Assembly (NCBI RefSeq): GCF_009811415.1
Contig: NZ_BLIG01000038.1
Span: 1 to 62,653 of the forward strand
Length of the DNA stretch: 62,653 nucleotides
Reading direction: 5' to 3'
Source of the DNA: Alteromonas sp. KUL106
GTDB lineage: Bacteria > Pseudomonadota > Gammaproteobacteria > Enterobacterales > Alteromonadaceae
In this document: in pieces, positions 29,389 to 39,685 of the stretch
How positions within the stretch are numbered: the stretch's first letter is position 1
Layout of the letters: every line of letters starts with the position of its first letter
Program-made: the position numbers and the translations under genes
Notes under the pieces: generated by a model
What the model was told of the DNA's origin: nothing
The model's input: the letters and a program-made list of their open reading frames with translations, nothing else
Database searches by the model: none

Positions 29389-30558
29389 ATGAAAACGAAT
29401 ATTACTCTGTCTGCACACTCTATAAGGGTAAGCAAAATAACCAACGCGCTTGCGTGTGCCTCGGCTTTATCCCTGAGCTCTTTGGCGTTAGCTCACGGCG
29501 ATCACGATCATGACGTGAACGATGTCGAGATCACAGTGACGACACTTGCAGAGGGGCTGGTTCATCCGTGGGGAATGGCGTTTTTGCCGAACGGTGACCT
29601 ATTGGTTACAGAGCGCGCTGGGGGGATTAGACGTTTATCAAAAGACGGAAAATTGTCTGGACGACTTGAAAACGTACCTGAGGTCGTGGCCCAGAATCAA
29701 GGCGGAATGCTTGATATTGCGATTGACCCAAATTTTGCCACCAATAACACCATTTATTTTTGCTACAGCAAAGCGAGTGAGGATGAAGATAAGCCAGGAA
29801 GCAGCAGTAGCGTTGCGAAAGCGACCCTTTCACATAAAGGGCTTGAAGACGTAAAAGTGATATTCAGCGCCGACTCAATAGTTGATAACGGATTTCATTT
29901 TGGCTGCCGTCTTACCTTCGATGCCGAACAGGCACTTTATGTTGCCATGGGCGACCGCTACAAGTACATGAAGGAAGCGCAAAATACGAATAATCACTTT
30001 GGTAAAATCGTGCGCATTAACGCCGACGGTAGCGTTCCTAAGAGCAATCCGTTCACAACGGGAGATGCGCCTGAAGTATTCAGTTATGGCCATCGCAATG
30101 TGCAGGGCATAACCATTCACCCTGAAACGGGCGCGGTATGGGCAATGGAGCATGGCCCTAAAGGCGGTGATGAGATAAATATTCTTGAAAATGGTGCGAA
30201 TTATGGCTGGCCTTCAATTACATACGGTATTGACTATAGCGGCGAAATAATCAGCGACAAAACACACATGGATGGCATGAAGCAGCCTTGGGTTTACTGG
30301 GATCCTTCCATAGCGCCGAGCGGTTTAACCTTTTATCAAGGGGAAATGTTCAATGAGTGGAACGGCGATGTTCTTGTTGGCTCTTTAAAATTCACCCACC
30401 TTCGCCGTATAGACGTAGAGAACGGTCAAGCGGGTGAGCAGTTTGAATACTTACGGGAAAATCAGGCCCGTATTCGCGATGTTGAGGTCGGTCCCGATGG
30501 CGCAATTTATCTATTAACAGATGCGCCTAATGGTAAAATTTTAAAGCTGACTAAGTAA
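29389..30558 (+). CDS. Secreted PQQ-dependent sugar dehydrogenase family protein
   Basis: Members of this soluble glucose/aldose dehydrogenase family (YliI type) oxidise sugars in the periplasm with PQQ. The 389-residue protein has a signal peptide (cut near LALA), a histidine-rich start (HGDHDHD) and six-bladed propeller landmarks. These include LVHPWGMAFLPNGDLLVTERAG, GGMLDIAIDPNF, FGKIVRINADGS, YGHRNVQGI, MEHGPKGGDEIN and YGWPSITYG. PQQ synthesis genes are not in the window, so the cofactor must come from elsewhere in the genome or from the medium. It converges on the S9 peptidase gene. Confidence 0.9.
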   Translation: MKTNITLSAHSIRVSKITNALACASALSLSSLALAHGDHDHDVNDVEITVTTLAEGLVHPWGMAFLPNGDLLVTERAGGIRRLSKDGKLSGRLENVPEVVAQNQGGMLDIAIDPNFATNNTIYFCYSKASEDEDKPGSSSSVAKATLSHKGLEDVKVIFSADSIVDNGFHFGCRLTFDAEQALYVAMGDRYKYMKEAQNTNNHFGKIVRINADGSVPKSNPFTTGDAPEVFSYGHRNVQGITIHPETGAVWAMEHGPKGGDEINILENGANYGWPSITYGIDYSGEIISDKTHMDGMKQPWVYWDPSIAPSGLTFYQGEMFNEWNGDVLVGSLKFTHLRRIDVENGQAGEQFEYLRENQARIRDVEVGPDGAIYLLTDAPNGKILKLTK

Positions 30559-30574
30559 CTGAAACATCGAAAAT

Positions 30575-30606
30575 AAAATGGCGCCAAAACGAAATGGCGC
30601 CATTTT
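30575..30606. terminator. Bidirectional terminator
   Basis: A perfect 11-bp stem (AAAATGGCGCC with GGCGCCATTTT) has a 10-nt loop. A and T runs on both sides serve the convergent dehydrogenase and peptidase genes. Confidence 0.88.
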
Positions 30607-30620
30607 ACCGTAATCCGAAC

Positions 30621-32735
30621 CTATTCTCCGTCTTGCTCTTTTCTATAGCGTTCAAACCACGCCATAATATTTCCCACTTTTTGAATTAAACGAGAAGGAC
30701 GGCTTGCGATACCGTGGGAAGCACCAGGGATACGCACCATGGCGGCATCAACGCCCTGTAGCTTAAGCGCCTGGTAATACTGCTCAGACTCACTAATAGG
30801 TGTACGGTAATCGGCTTCGCCCGTTAGCAGCATTGTTGGCGTTTTCACATTTCCTACTAGGCTGAGCGGGCTGCGTTTCCACAGCTTATCTGCAATATTC
30901 CAAGGCTTATCAGCCATCCAATACTGGCTGAAGAAGGGGTAGGCGTCAGCAGTAAGAGCAAAGCTCATCCAATTGATAACTGGCTTGGCGACCACCGCCG
31001 CTCTGAAACGGTCGGTTTTACCAATAGACCAAGCAGTGAGCACGCCGCCACCCGAGCCTCCGGTAATGAATAGGTTGTCAGTATCGACATAACCTTTCTC
31101 TATTACTGCATCCACTACATCCATCAGGTCGTTATAGTCTTCAGAAGGGTAGTTGTGGTGAATGAGATTGCCAAAATCTTCGCCATAGGAGCTACTGCCT
31201 CTAGGGTTCGACCACACTACCACATAGCCTTGTGCCGCCATTAGCTGTATTTCCATCGCGAAGTGAGGACCATAGGCTGCATGAGGACCGCCGTGAATCT
31301 CCAGAATAAGCGGGTACTTCTTGCTGCTATCAAAACCAGGAGGCAGGGCAATCCAAGCGTCAATTGCACGCTCATCAAAACTTGAAACAACAGCAAGGTC
31401 TTGCACTTGCGCCAGCGCTTTGTGACTCAACGCGTCGCGGTTTAAGTCAGTGAGCTGTGTATCTTCTTTGCCTTTTCTGAAAAGAGCAAGGTCACCTGGC
31501 GTAGCGCGGTTTGCGGTAGTGTAGACAATGTCGCCGTTATCACTGACGGCGAAATCTCCTGAAGTATAGGGTCGCCCAAAGGCTTGACCACCAAGGGTTA
31601 CATCAATAGGTTTGACGTCGCCTTTTAAGTTTACCGAGGCAAGCTTGGTTTCTCCGTGATCAAGGTAGGAGAATATTAAACCACGGCTGTCTCTGCGCCA
31701 TTCAAACTTACCTAAACTTCTATCTAACGATGTAGTTAAGCGCGTAATGTTGCCACTTTTAAGCTCAAGGACGACCAAGTCGCCATTCTGATAGGATAGT
31801 TTTCTGTCATTGAGCTGAGTAAAAGCAAGGTACTTGCCGTCCGGGCTTAGAGAAGGACTACTTTCAGGGCCCTCAATATTGGTTACTTGCTCTATTTCTC
31901 CTGTGCTGACGTTTACTTTATAAATGTCACTAGACAACGGATTTAATGCATAATCTTCTCGATAAGGCGTTGCGAAGTAAATCCAATCGCTGTCATTGGA
32001 GAAAGCAAGAGAGCCGCCACTTGGAAATTCTCCTGTTGTCAATTGACGTGGTGTACCGCCTTCTACTGGTAATACGTAAATTTGGTCAAAGCCTTCCCGA
32101 AGATAGCCCCTGCCATCGCCTCGATATTGTACCGCGTCAATGTAAGTCGCTTGCTCTGCCCATTGAGCCCCCTTTGGTTTGTTTGGCATAGCCGTAAACA
32201 AAGGTTTTTGCTTTTCTTCAGTAAACAGCGTAAACGCTAGCGCTTTACTGTCTTTAGACCATGTCAGTTGGCGAGGGGTTTCGTCAGTATTCGTAAGGCG
32301 CACCGACTGCATTGTATCGAGGTAGTAAATATGAAGCTGAGATCTACCGTTAACAGCTTTGGTGTAGGCCATTATTTTACCATTGGGCGATAAGGTAGCC
32401 TGAGATAGGTTTTCATCCAAACTAATAAATGGTCGGTGTTCACCTGATTTTATGTCTACCTGCCACAACCTGCTTTGACGACTGTCGGTCATGATATCCA
32501 TGCTCTGTCGAGCATAAATAACCGTTTCCTCGTTAATAAATTGGGGGTTAGCGACGAACTCTAAGTTAAAGGTATCATCATAAACAAGGGTATTGGAGGG
32601 TAATGGTAAATCACGGTCTTTGTGCTCTTGCTGCGGGTGGGCTTGACTAGCACCTACAGTGAGCACGAATAACGCAGTTGATGTTAGACAAAAACCTGTT
32701 CGGACAGACCGGGAAGCGAAACGAAACGCAGACAT
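30621..32735 (-). CDS. Exported S9 family (acylaminoacyl/prolyl oligopeptidase) peptidase
   Basis: Serine peptidases of this family cleave short peptides. The 704-residue protein has a signal peptide (about residues 1-33, ending SQA). A propeller of about 380 residues has TolB-like repeats (SPDGKYLAFTQLNDR, RRDSRGLIFSYLDHG). The C-terminal alpha/beta hydrolase domain has its catalytic Ser in FITGGSGGGVLTAWS, Asp in LTGEADYRTPISESEQ and His in IPGASHGIASRPS. The oxyanion region is LILEIHGGPHAAYG. It is a single gene with its own promoter region to the right (32736-32912). Confidence 0.93.
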   Translation of the reverse strand: MSAFRFASRSVRTGFCLTSTALFVLTVGASQAHPQQEHKDRDLPLPSNTLVYDDTFNLEFVANPQFINEETVIYARQSMDIMTDSRQSRLWQVDIKSGEHRPFISLDENLSQATLSPNGKIMAYTKAVNGRSQLHIYYLDTMQSVRLTNTDETPRQLTWSKDSKALAFTLFTEEKQKPLFTAMPNKPKGAQWAEQATYIDAVQYRGDGRGYLREGFDQIYVLPVEGGTPRQLTTGEFPSGGSLAFSNDSDWIYFATPYREDYALNPLSSDIYKVNVSTGEIEQVTNIEGPESSPSLSPDGKYLAFTQLNDRKLSYQNGDLVVLELKSGNITRLTTSLDRSLGKFEWRRDSRGLIFSYLDHGETKLASVNLKGDVKPIDVTLGGQAFGRPYTSGDFAVSDNGDIVYTTANRATPGDLALFRKGKEDTQLTDLNRDALSHKALAQVQDLAVVSSFDERAIDAWIALPPGFDSSKKYPLILEIHGGPHAAYGPHFAMEIQLMAAQGYVVVWSNPRGSSSYGEDFGNLIHHNYPSEDYNDLMDVVDAVIEKGYVDTDNLFITGGSGGGVLTAWSIGKTDRFRAAVVAKPVINWMSFALTADAYPFFSQYWMADKPWNIADKLWKRSPLSLVGNVKTPTMLLTGEADYRTPISESEQYYQALKLQGVDAAMVRIPGASHGIASRPSRLIQKVGNIMAWFERYRKEQDGE

Positions 32736-32912
32736 GGTGGTTCCTTTTTATTGTTCTGGCGCAGTGCGCGATAGATTTGGCGTTTGCTGCCAGTGCTTGA
32801 CTTACGAATCAACAAAGGCAGGACGTCTTGCCTTAAACATATCGCTTTCGTTTCTTGTATGTAAAGAAAGTGCGTTAAAGATGCGAAATAACGTGTTAAA
32901 GAGATGTTTACG

Positions 32913-33251
32913 CTATTCTTGTTCACCTTTTAAACTTACCTTTCCCGTGAGGATATCTTTAAACATGACCCAATCCCCCATTAAGCTATAAATGGGATGT
33001 TTGAAGGTAGCTGGGCGATTTTTTTCGAAAAAGAAGTGGCCAACCCAAGCGAAACCATAACCCACCAACGGAATGAGCCATAGCAATACCCAGCTAGAGG
33101 TGAAGACGGCTGTGGCAATAATGCCTAACACTAACCACGAGCCAATGAAGTGAAGTGTACGGCATGTACTGTTTCTGTGTTCATGCAGATAAAAAGGGTA
33201 AAACGCATTAAAAGAAGTAAACTGTTTGTTTTCGTTGTTCTGTGTAGTCAT
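32913..33251 (-). CDS. Mpo1-like (DUF962) membrane protein
   Basis: The family is named after yeast Mpo1 (YGL010w), a dioxygenase in fatty-acid alpha-oxidation of phytosphingosine. The bacterial function is not established. The 112-residue protein has FNAFYPFYLHEHRNSTCRTLHFIGS, with the family's conserved histidines, two close membrane helices (SWLVLGIIATAVFTSSWVLLWLIP) and GHFFFEKNRPATFKHPIYSLMGDW. ATG at 33251 has GAGGGG upstream. A longer reading to 33302 has no ribosome site. Confidence 0.85.
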   Translation of the reverse strand: MTTQNNENKQFTSFNAFYPFYLHEHRNSTCRTLHFIGSWLVLGIIATAVFTSSWVLLWLIPLVGYGFAWVGHFFFEKNRPATFKHPIYSLMGDWVMFKDILTGKVSLKGEQE

Positions 33252-33428
33252 AAACCCCTCATTATTCCAATGTATCAGCTTGGCTTTACGCCACGTTAAC
33301 ATTTAACCCTTAAACGAATAGTCGTCAACACGACAAAGGTAAAGGCTTTAATCACGTCATGCTAACCTTGTAATTTGCTGATTACTGCCCCATATTCCTG
33401 ACAACACAAGATATAAAAGGCCTGCATT

Positions 33429-34298
33429 ATGGAAAACCTCGTTGCGAATAGCCAAGCAACTATTGTTGATATTACGGTAGAAAACTTTCAGCAAATTATT
33501 GTTGAAGCATCCCAAGAAAAGCTGGTGCTAATTGATTTCTGGGCTGATTGGTGTGAGCCATGCAAAGATTTAATGCCTATTCTAGAGAAGTTGGCAGGTG
33601 AATATAGTCAGCATTTAATCCTGGCAAAAGTTGACTGTGAAGCGCAGCAAGAAGTCGCAGCGCAGTTTGGTATTAGAAGTTTACCAACGGTAATGGTGGT
33701 GCAAAATGGGCAGCCTGTCGACGGCTTCGCAGGCGTCCAGCCTGAGCAGCAAATTCGCGAAATGCTTGCTAAGTACCTTCCGAACCCAGAAGACGAACTG
33801 CTCGCTACTGCAGGCAAAGCAATTCAGCAAGGTGAATACGCAGAGGCACTTCCCGCGGCTAAAGAAGCATTGTCGCTGAATCCTGATAACGTAAACGCCA
33901 GATATATGCTGATTGATTGCTACATAGAGACAGGATCAATTGATACAGCAAAAGCCTTGCTTGAAGAAATTAAATTGGTCGACCAAGACTCCCGTTACAA
34001 AAGCTTGGCGGGTAAAATTGAGTTAGCAGAACAGGCCGCTGACACGCCTGAAATTCGCCAGCTTCAAGCTGCGGTGGAGGCTAACCCGGACGATCTTCAG
34101 CTGAAGGTAGACTTGGCCGTACAGTTACACCAGGCGAACAAAGCGCAGGATGCACTAGCGCTTCTTTACAGTGTGTTGAAAAAAGAGCTCGGCTTTGGTG
34201 ATGCAAGAAAGCTCATGATGGATATGATGAATGCATTAGCAGATGGTGATCCGCTTAAATCTGAATACCGTCGAAAGGTCTATAGCCTTTTATATTAG
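33429..34298 (+). CDS. cnoX: Thioredoxin-TPR chaperone CnoX (YbbN)
   Basis: CnoX/YbbN holds unfolded or oxidised proteins and passes them to GroEL and DnaK. The 289-residue protein has an N-terminal thioredoxin domain (about 15-115) with LIDFWADWCEPCKDLMPIL and cis-Pro in RSLPTVMVV. TPR-like helices (about 125-289) follow, such as GEYAEALPAAKEALSLNPDNVNARYMLID. The active site is CEPC. E. coli YbbN lacks a classical CxxC, so this one may be redox active. It stands alone, divergent from the Mpo1-like gene. Confidence 0.92.
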   Translation: MENLVANSQATIVDITVENFQQIIVEASQEKLVLIDFWADWCEPCKDLMPILEKLAGEYSQHLILAKVDCEAQQEVAAQFGIRSLPTVMVVQNGQPVDGFAGVQPEQQIREMLAKYLPNPEDELLATAGKAIQQGEYAEALPAAKEALSLNPDNVNARYMLIDCYIETGSIDTAKALLEEIKLVDQDSRYKSLAGKIELAEQAADTPEIRQLQAAVEANPDDLQLKVDLAVQLHQANKAQDALALLYSVLKKELGFGDARKLMMDMMNALADGDPLKSEYRRKVYSLLY

Positions 34299-34350
34299 AG
34301 AGTATTTTGCACAGGTAGAAAGCATTAAACTCGGCAGGCTACACGAAGAA

Positions 34351-34791
34351 CTATCTTTGCACCAAAGGCGAAAACCCCTCTTGGTGTAGCCAGTTAAGCG
34401 CTTCAAAATATTTGTGAAAATATTCACGTTCGTAATTATCACTGATGAAGTCTCGATGTTTTGAGGGGTGGGTACGTTCTAGCTGAGCGCGCTTTACCAT
34501 CCCTACATCAAGTACATAAGCTGAGCGAGTCAGGCCACGGGTAATATTTACTTTTATTGCTTCAGTTAACCGTGTTTGACACTCAGGCGTGGAAAGTACC
34601 CATCGGCGAGCATCCATTAATGCAGCCCAAGGCTTGTTATCCAGCACACTAATAATGTCGTGCATTTCCTCTACGAAGAATTCAGTGGTTTTTAAGTTCC
34701 ATGCACCTGTTGCAAATACCTCAAGTACGTTACCTGATATATCCAGCGAGTAATTTCCATATTTGGGAAAACGCATAAAAAACCTTTTCAT
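34351..34791 (-). CDS. Hypothetical protein, SpoIIAA/STAS-like
   Basis: I do not recognise the family with certainty. The 146-residue protein is soluble. YSLDISGNVLEVFATGAWNLKTTEFF is followed by DNKPWAALMDARRWVLSTPE and AYVLDVGMVKRAQLERTHP. The strand-helix pattern, with a central Ala-Leu-Met-Asp-Ala motif, recalls SpoIIAA-like/STAS domains of lipid or regulatory proteins. A C-terminal helix ends in EREYFHKYFEALNWLHQEGFSP. The start may be residue 1 or Met6. It converges on cnoX, with 52 bp between the stop codons. Confidence 0.6.
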   Translation of the reverse strand: MKRFFMRFPKYGNYSLDISGNVLEVFATGAWNLKTTEFFVEEMHDIISVLDNKPWAALMDARRWVLSTPECQTRLTEAIKVNITRGLTRSAYVLDVGMVKRAQLERTHPSKHRDFISDNYEREYFHKYFEALNWLHQEGFSPLVQR

Positions 34792-34913
34792 AGTTTCACT
34801 TATATAAGACTAACCATTTAACGGAAAAACACAAATGCGTTTTAAAACGTCAACGGCTGTCCCGGAAACGACACGTGCCTTAAAGACATAAGCTAACTAA
34901 ATTGGGCAAAAGT

Positions 34914-34934
34914 ATTTACACTTAATTTGTAAAT
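34914..34934. promoter_or_regulatory. Operator-like palindrome
   Basis: A perfect inverted repeat ATTTACA-N7-TGTAAAT lies 95 bp before the PLP-enzyme gene and 123 bp from the start of the opposite gene. Its shape suits a dimeric repressor. The regulator is unknown. Confidence 0.35.
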
Positions 34935-35028
34935 AAATGTTATGCACTTTGGTCAAGACCATGCGCACAAGGTAGAACTTTGATACTGTTGACGTTGTTA
35001 CGTATTTCGTGGTTTTTTTACATTGGTG

Positions 35029-36213
35029 ATGGGCATGTCATATCAAAAGTTTTACACGGGTTTTCTTAACGCGAACAAAAATAAACAGCACTATGCCTGC
35101 CATAGCCATTACTTTTGGCCAGACTGTACCCGCGATGCTATGTTGGAATACTGGGACGACAGTGCAAAATATGTGGACGAAAAGTGGGGGTACTTTTTTG
35201 AAACCTTAGTACCTGAGTTACAGCAGCGCATAAGCGATATACTCAACACTCACGCCCCAGAGCAAATCGTCTTTGCACCCAATACCCATGAATTGCTGTA
35301 CCGTATTATGAGCTGTATTGATGTGTCGACGCCTTATAAGGTGGTATCAACAGACAGTGAATTTCACAGTTTTCATCGCCAAGCCAGCAGACTACAAGAG
35401 CAAGGGGCGATAGAACTCATTACTGTGCCTACGAAACCCTACAGTACTTTCTCTTCACGTTTTATTGCGGCAATAGCCGAGAATGACCCTGAATTGGTCT
35501 TCTTTAGCCACGTGTTCTTCAATTCTGGTTATGTGGTTGATGATGTTGACGCCATTGTAAATAGCATTACCAACGACAACACCTTAGTTGTGGTCGACGG
35601 TTATCATGGATTTATGGCAAAGCCTACCGACTTGGCCAATATTGCACATCGTGCCTTTTATTTGTCTGGGAGTTATAAATATGCCCAAGCAGGAGAGGGC
35701 GCGTGTTTTGCCCATGTGCCTATAGGTTGTAATTTGAGGCCTATGTATACAGGCTGGTTCGCTGAGTTTGGAGAATTAGATAAGCCTCGCATTGACGGTA
35801 AAAAAGAAGGGGTGCCCTACAGCTTAGACGGAATGCGGTTTGCAGGTGCGACGATGGATTTTACGGCGCTCTACCGTCTACGCGCAGTACTTCGGATGTT
35901 CGAACAAAATAACATCAGCGTAGAAACCGTTAATGACTATGTAATGGACATGCAGCGAATATTTCTTGATAAGTTAGCTGCCTATGACCATCCATTGCTT
36001 AACGCACGTCATCTGGCGGTGACCGATGCCCAAAAAAGAGGTCATTTTCTGACATTCGAGTTAGATAATGCCGACGTGACAAAAAAATGTGCTTTAGCAC
36101 TCAAAGCGCACCATATTCTCACCGACTTCAGAGGAAACCGTTTGCGATTTGGTTTTGGCCTTTATCATACGCCAGATTACATTGACCTCGCTGCGCTTTC
36201 TGACATCACTTAA
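35029..36213 (+). CDS. Kynureninase-like class V PLP enzyme
   Basis: The protein, about 394 residues, has the fold of class V aminotransferases. It begins like kynureninases (HYACHSHYFWPDCTRDAMLEYWDDSA). The PLP aspartate region is LVVVDGYHGFMAKP and the probable Schiff-base lysine is in LSGSYKYAQAGEGACFAHVP. A second domain ends with LRFGFGLYHTPDYIDLAAL. Tryptophan degradation partners are not nearby, so a role in the kynurenine pathway is not supported by context. Starts at 35023 (TTG), 35029 (ATG) and 35035 (ATG) are all possible, and no clear ribosome site decides. yjeT follows after 33 bp. Confidence 0.75.
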   Translation: MGMSYQKFYTGFLNANKNKQHYACHSHYFWPDCTRDAMLEYWDDSAKYVDEKWGYFFETLVPELQQRISDILNTHAPEQIVFAPNTHELLYRIMSCIDVSTPYKVVSTDSEFHSFHRQASRLQEQGAIELITVPTKPYSTFSSRFIAAIAENDPELVFFSHVFFNSGYVVDDVDAIVNSITNDNTLVVVDGYHGFMAKPTDLANIAHRAFYLSGSYKYAQAGEGACFAHVPIGCNLRPMYTGWFAEFGELDKPRIDGKKEGVPYSLDGMRFAGATMDFTALYRLRAVLRMFEQNNISVETVNDYVMDMQRIFLDKLAAYDHPLLNARHLAVTDAQKRGHFLTFELDNADVTKKCALALKAHHILTDFRGNRLRFGFGLYHTPDYIDLAALSDIT

Positions 36214-36246
36214 ATCGTTTAACACACAATCAGAAAGGAACAACGC

Positions 36247-36429
36247 ATGGAGTGGCTTTTGCCCGCAATCGCACTGGTTCTAATTATCGAGGGAGTTGGA
36301 CCACTGCTCTTTCCTAATAAATGGCGTAACTATTTGTTTGAAATTAGTCAGCAGCCTACTAATCAGCTTCGTCAAATTGGCGGAACGCTTGTTATTATAG
36401 GGGCGTTGTTATTGTTTTACTTTAGCTGA
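36247..36429 (+). CDS. yjeT: DUF2065 small membrane protein YjeT
   Basis: The 60-residue protein has two membrane helices (LLPAIALVLIIEGVGPLLFP and IGGTLVIIGALLLFYFS) around a short basic loop with the family's NKWRNYLFEI. DUF2065 proteins have no known function. In E. coli yjeT lies between hflC and purA, and here it also precedes purA, but hflKC are absent and replaced by the PLP enzyme. A good ribosome site (AGAAAGGAA) precedes the ATG. Confidence 0.9.
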   Translation: MEWLLPAIALVLIIEGVGPLLFPNKWRNYLFEISQQPTNQLRQIGGTLVIIGALLLFYFS

Positions 36430-36679
36430 GGTATCCCGAAACCTGTCGTCTCATCCTATTTGTTTTTATTCCCTCGCGGAAAAAAGGGCTGATGTGACGC
36501 ACCGCTAACGCTTTGTCGCCAGAAAATTACGTGCCCATCAATAAATAACGGTATAGCAACAGCTCGCATCCGCTGGTTTTTAAAAGCAAAAATAAAATAG
36601 TGGTATTTTTGTTCGAAAAAGGGATGATCCTTGCTCTAGAATTTTGTAGAATCCCCGCCTAATTTTCTTACACATATGA

Positions 36680-37981
<1,302 letters not shown>

Positions 37982-38003
37982 TAGAGCCTCGTTAATCACA
38001 TTC

Positions 38004-38031
38004 AAAGGCCCGGTACTCACCGGGCTTTTTT
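38004..38031 (+). terminator. Rho-independent terminator of purA
   Basis: A GCCCGGT-ACTC-ACCGGGC hairpin (38008-38025) is preceded by AAAG and followed by TTTTTT. Confidence 0.92.
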
Positions 38032-38098
38032 GTTTCTCTCTCTTTTTGGTTCTCTGTTTATGCTTTCATCACCCTTCGACTGTGCGGGCGGGTATTAT

Positions 38099-38114
38099 CT
38101 ATGTGGACTGGTAT
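38099..38114 (+). repeat. Dispersed 16-bp motif, copy 2
   Basis: CTATGTGGACTGGTAT differs at one base from the consensus. It is preceded by ATTAT, like copies 1 and 4. It lies between purA and the aldehyde dehydrogenase gene, the only copy between genes in the same direction. Confidence 0.7.
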
Positions 38115-38267
38115 TAAACATTAATTAACAATTTAGTTGCGTTGTTTTCGAACATCCCTATTAATATAAGATAGTATCAGTAAATTATTACGCTGCTTTA
38201 CCCTGAAACAATAGTGAAGTGTGTCACCGAATTGTTGTGATGGGTGTTATGCTATCGGAGCCTTCTT

Positions 38268-39674
38268 ATGCCAAATAGACCTTCTCTTCATGCAGTGGAA
38301 ACGGGCGTGTGTTTCGTTGACGTTGTTCATAAACTTAACGACAGTTTCGATACGGGGAAAACCCAGTCCCTCGAATGGCGTAAAAATCAGTTAAAGGCAT
38401 TAGAAACCTTACTTAAAGATAATCAGCACGATATCTTGCAGGCACTTAAAAATGACTTAGGCAAATGTAAAACCGAAGCCATGGTCGCTGAACAAGGTTT
38501 CTTGCTTTCTGATATTAAGCATACTCTTAAGCATCTGGATAAGTGGGTAAAACCCCGTAAGGTGTCGACGCCCATGGTGGCTTGGCCGGGTAAAAGTTTT
38601 CGAAAACCTGAGCCGCTTGGCACGGTGCTTATCATGGGGGCGTGGAACTATCCGCTCCAATTGTTACTTGCCCCTTATATCGCCGCTATTGCAGCGGGCA
38701 ACTGTGCGGTACTCAAACCTTCAGAACTTGCAGAAGAGACCTCGTCGCTGGTGGCCAAGCTTATTCCTCAATATATGGACACGTCTTGCGTTACAGTAAT
38801 AGAAGGCGGTAAAGACGAAGCGACGGCCCTGCTTGCCTGCAAGTGGGACCATATTTTTTACACCGGTGGTGACGTGGTGGGCAAGATTGTAATGAGCGCT
38901 GCGGCTAAACATCTAACGCCAGTAACGCTCGAACTCGGTGGAAAAAGTCCATGCTTTGTTGATAAAAACACTAATCTTGCTGTAACCGCACGACGTTTGG
39001 TGTGGGGTAAATGGATGAATGCGGGGCAAACCTGTATTGCGCCCGACTATGTGATTGTAGAAAAGGGCTTTGAGCAAAAGCTTATTGAAGCCGTTAAAAA
39101 AGAGCTGAAAAAACAATACGGCAAAGCGCCGCTGCAATCACGGGACTATGGCAATATTATCAATCACCGTCACCTGAAACGCCTTGAAAGCTACCTTGAA
39201 AAAGTAAATGTGGTATATGGCGGTGAACTCGATATGTCCCGCCCCGCGATGGCGCCCACCCTCGTGCTGGAACCGCCGCTGGATAGCCCGCTGATGAAAG
39301 AAGAAATATTCGGGCCTATCTTACCCATTATCACTTTCGACAACATGGACGCGGGCATTAAGTTCGTAAACAGCAGACCTAAGCCACTTGCGCTTTATGC
39401 ATTTAGCGACAAAGACTACGTGTTAGACAATATTATCAGCAAAACCAGTTCAGGCAGCGTGTGCACTAACGACACAATGTTGTTTATGACTAATCCTGAG
39501 TTGCCGTTTGGTGGTGTGGGAAATAGCGGTATGGGTAGCTACCACGGACAAGCAGGCTTTGATACATTCAGTCATATTAAGACGGTGATGAAGCGCTCTT
39601 TCGCGCTAGACGTGTTCTTTCGCTATGCGCCGTTTTCCAAGTTTAAATTGTCTTTACTTAAAAAGTTTTTATAA
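38268..39674 (+). CDS. ALDH3-type aldehyde dehydrogenase
   Basis: The enzyme oxidises aldehydes with NAD(P)+, in this class often fatty or aromatic aldehydes. The 468-residue protein shows PLGTVLIMGAWNYPLQLLLAPYIAAIAAGN, FYTGGDVVGKIVMSAAAKHLTPVTLELGGKSP with the general-base Glu, and the catalytic Cys in WMNAGQTCIAPDYVIV. LPFGGVGNSGMGSYHGQAGFDTFSH is diagnostic of the ALDH3 group. ATG 38268 has TCGGAG 8 nt upstream and an earlier GTG at 38244 does not. The gene is followed after 11 bp by a VOC protein. Confidence 0.93.
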   Translation: MPNRPSLHAVETGVCFVDVVHKLNDSFDTGKTQSLEWRKNQLKALETLLKDNQHDILQALKNDLGKCKTEAMVAEQGFLLSDIKHTLKHLDKWVKPRKVSTPMVAWPGKSFRKPEPLGTVLIMGAWNYPLQLLLAPYIAAIAAGNCAVLKPSELAEETSSLVAKLIPQYMDTSCVTVIEGGKDEATALLACKWDHIFYTGGDVVGKIVMSAAAKHLTPVTLELGGKSPCFVDKNTNLAVTARRLVWGKWMNAGQTCIAPDYVIVEKGFEQKLIEAVKKELKKQYGKAPLQSRDYGNIINHRHLKRLESYLEKVNVVYGGELDMSRPAMAPTLVLEPPLDSPLMKEEIFGPILPIITFDNMDAGIKFVNSRPKPLALYAFSDKDYVLDNIISKTSSGSVCTNDTMLFMTNPELPFGGVGNSGMGSYHGQAGFDTFSHIKTVMKRSFALDVFFRYAPFSKFKLSLLKKFL

Positions 39675-39685
39675 CAGGAGTTTTC

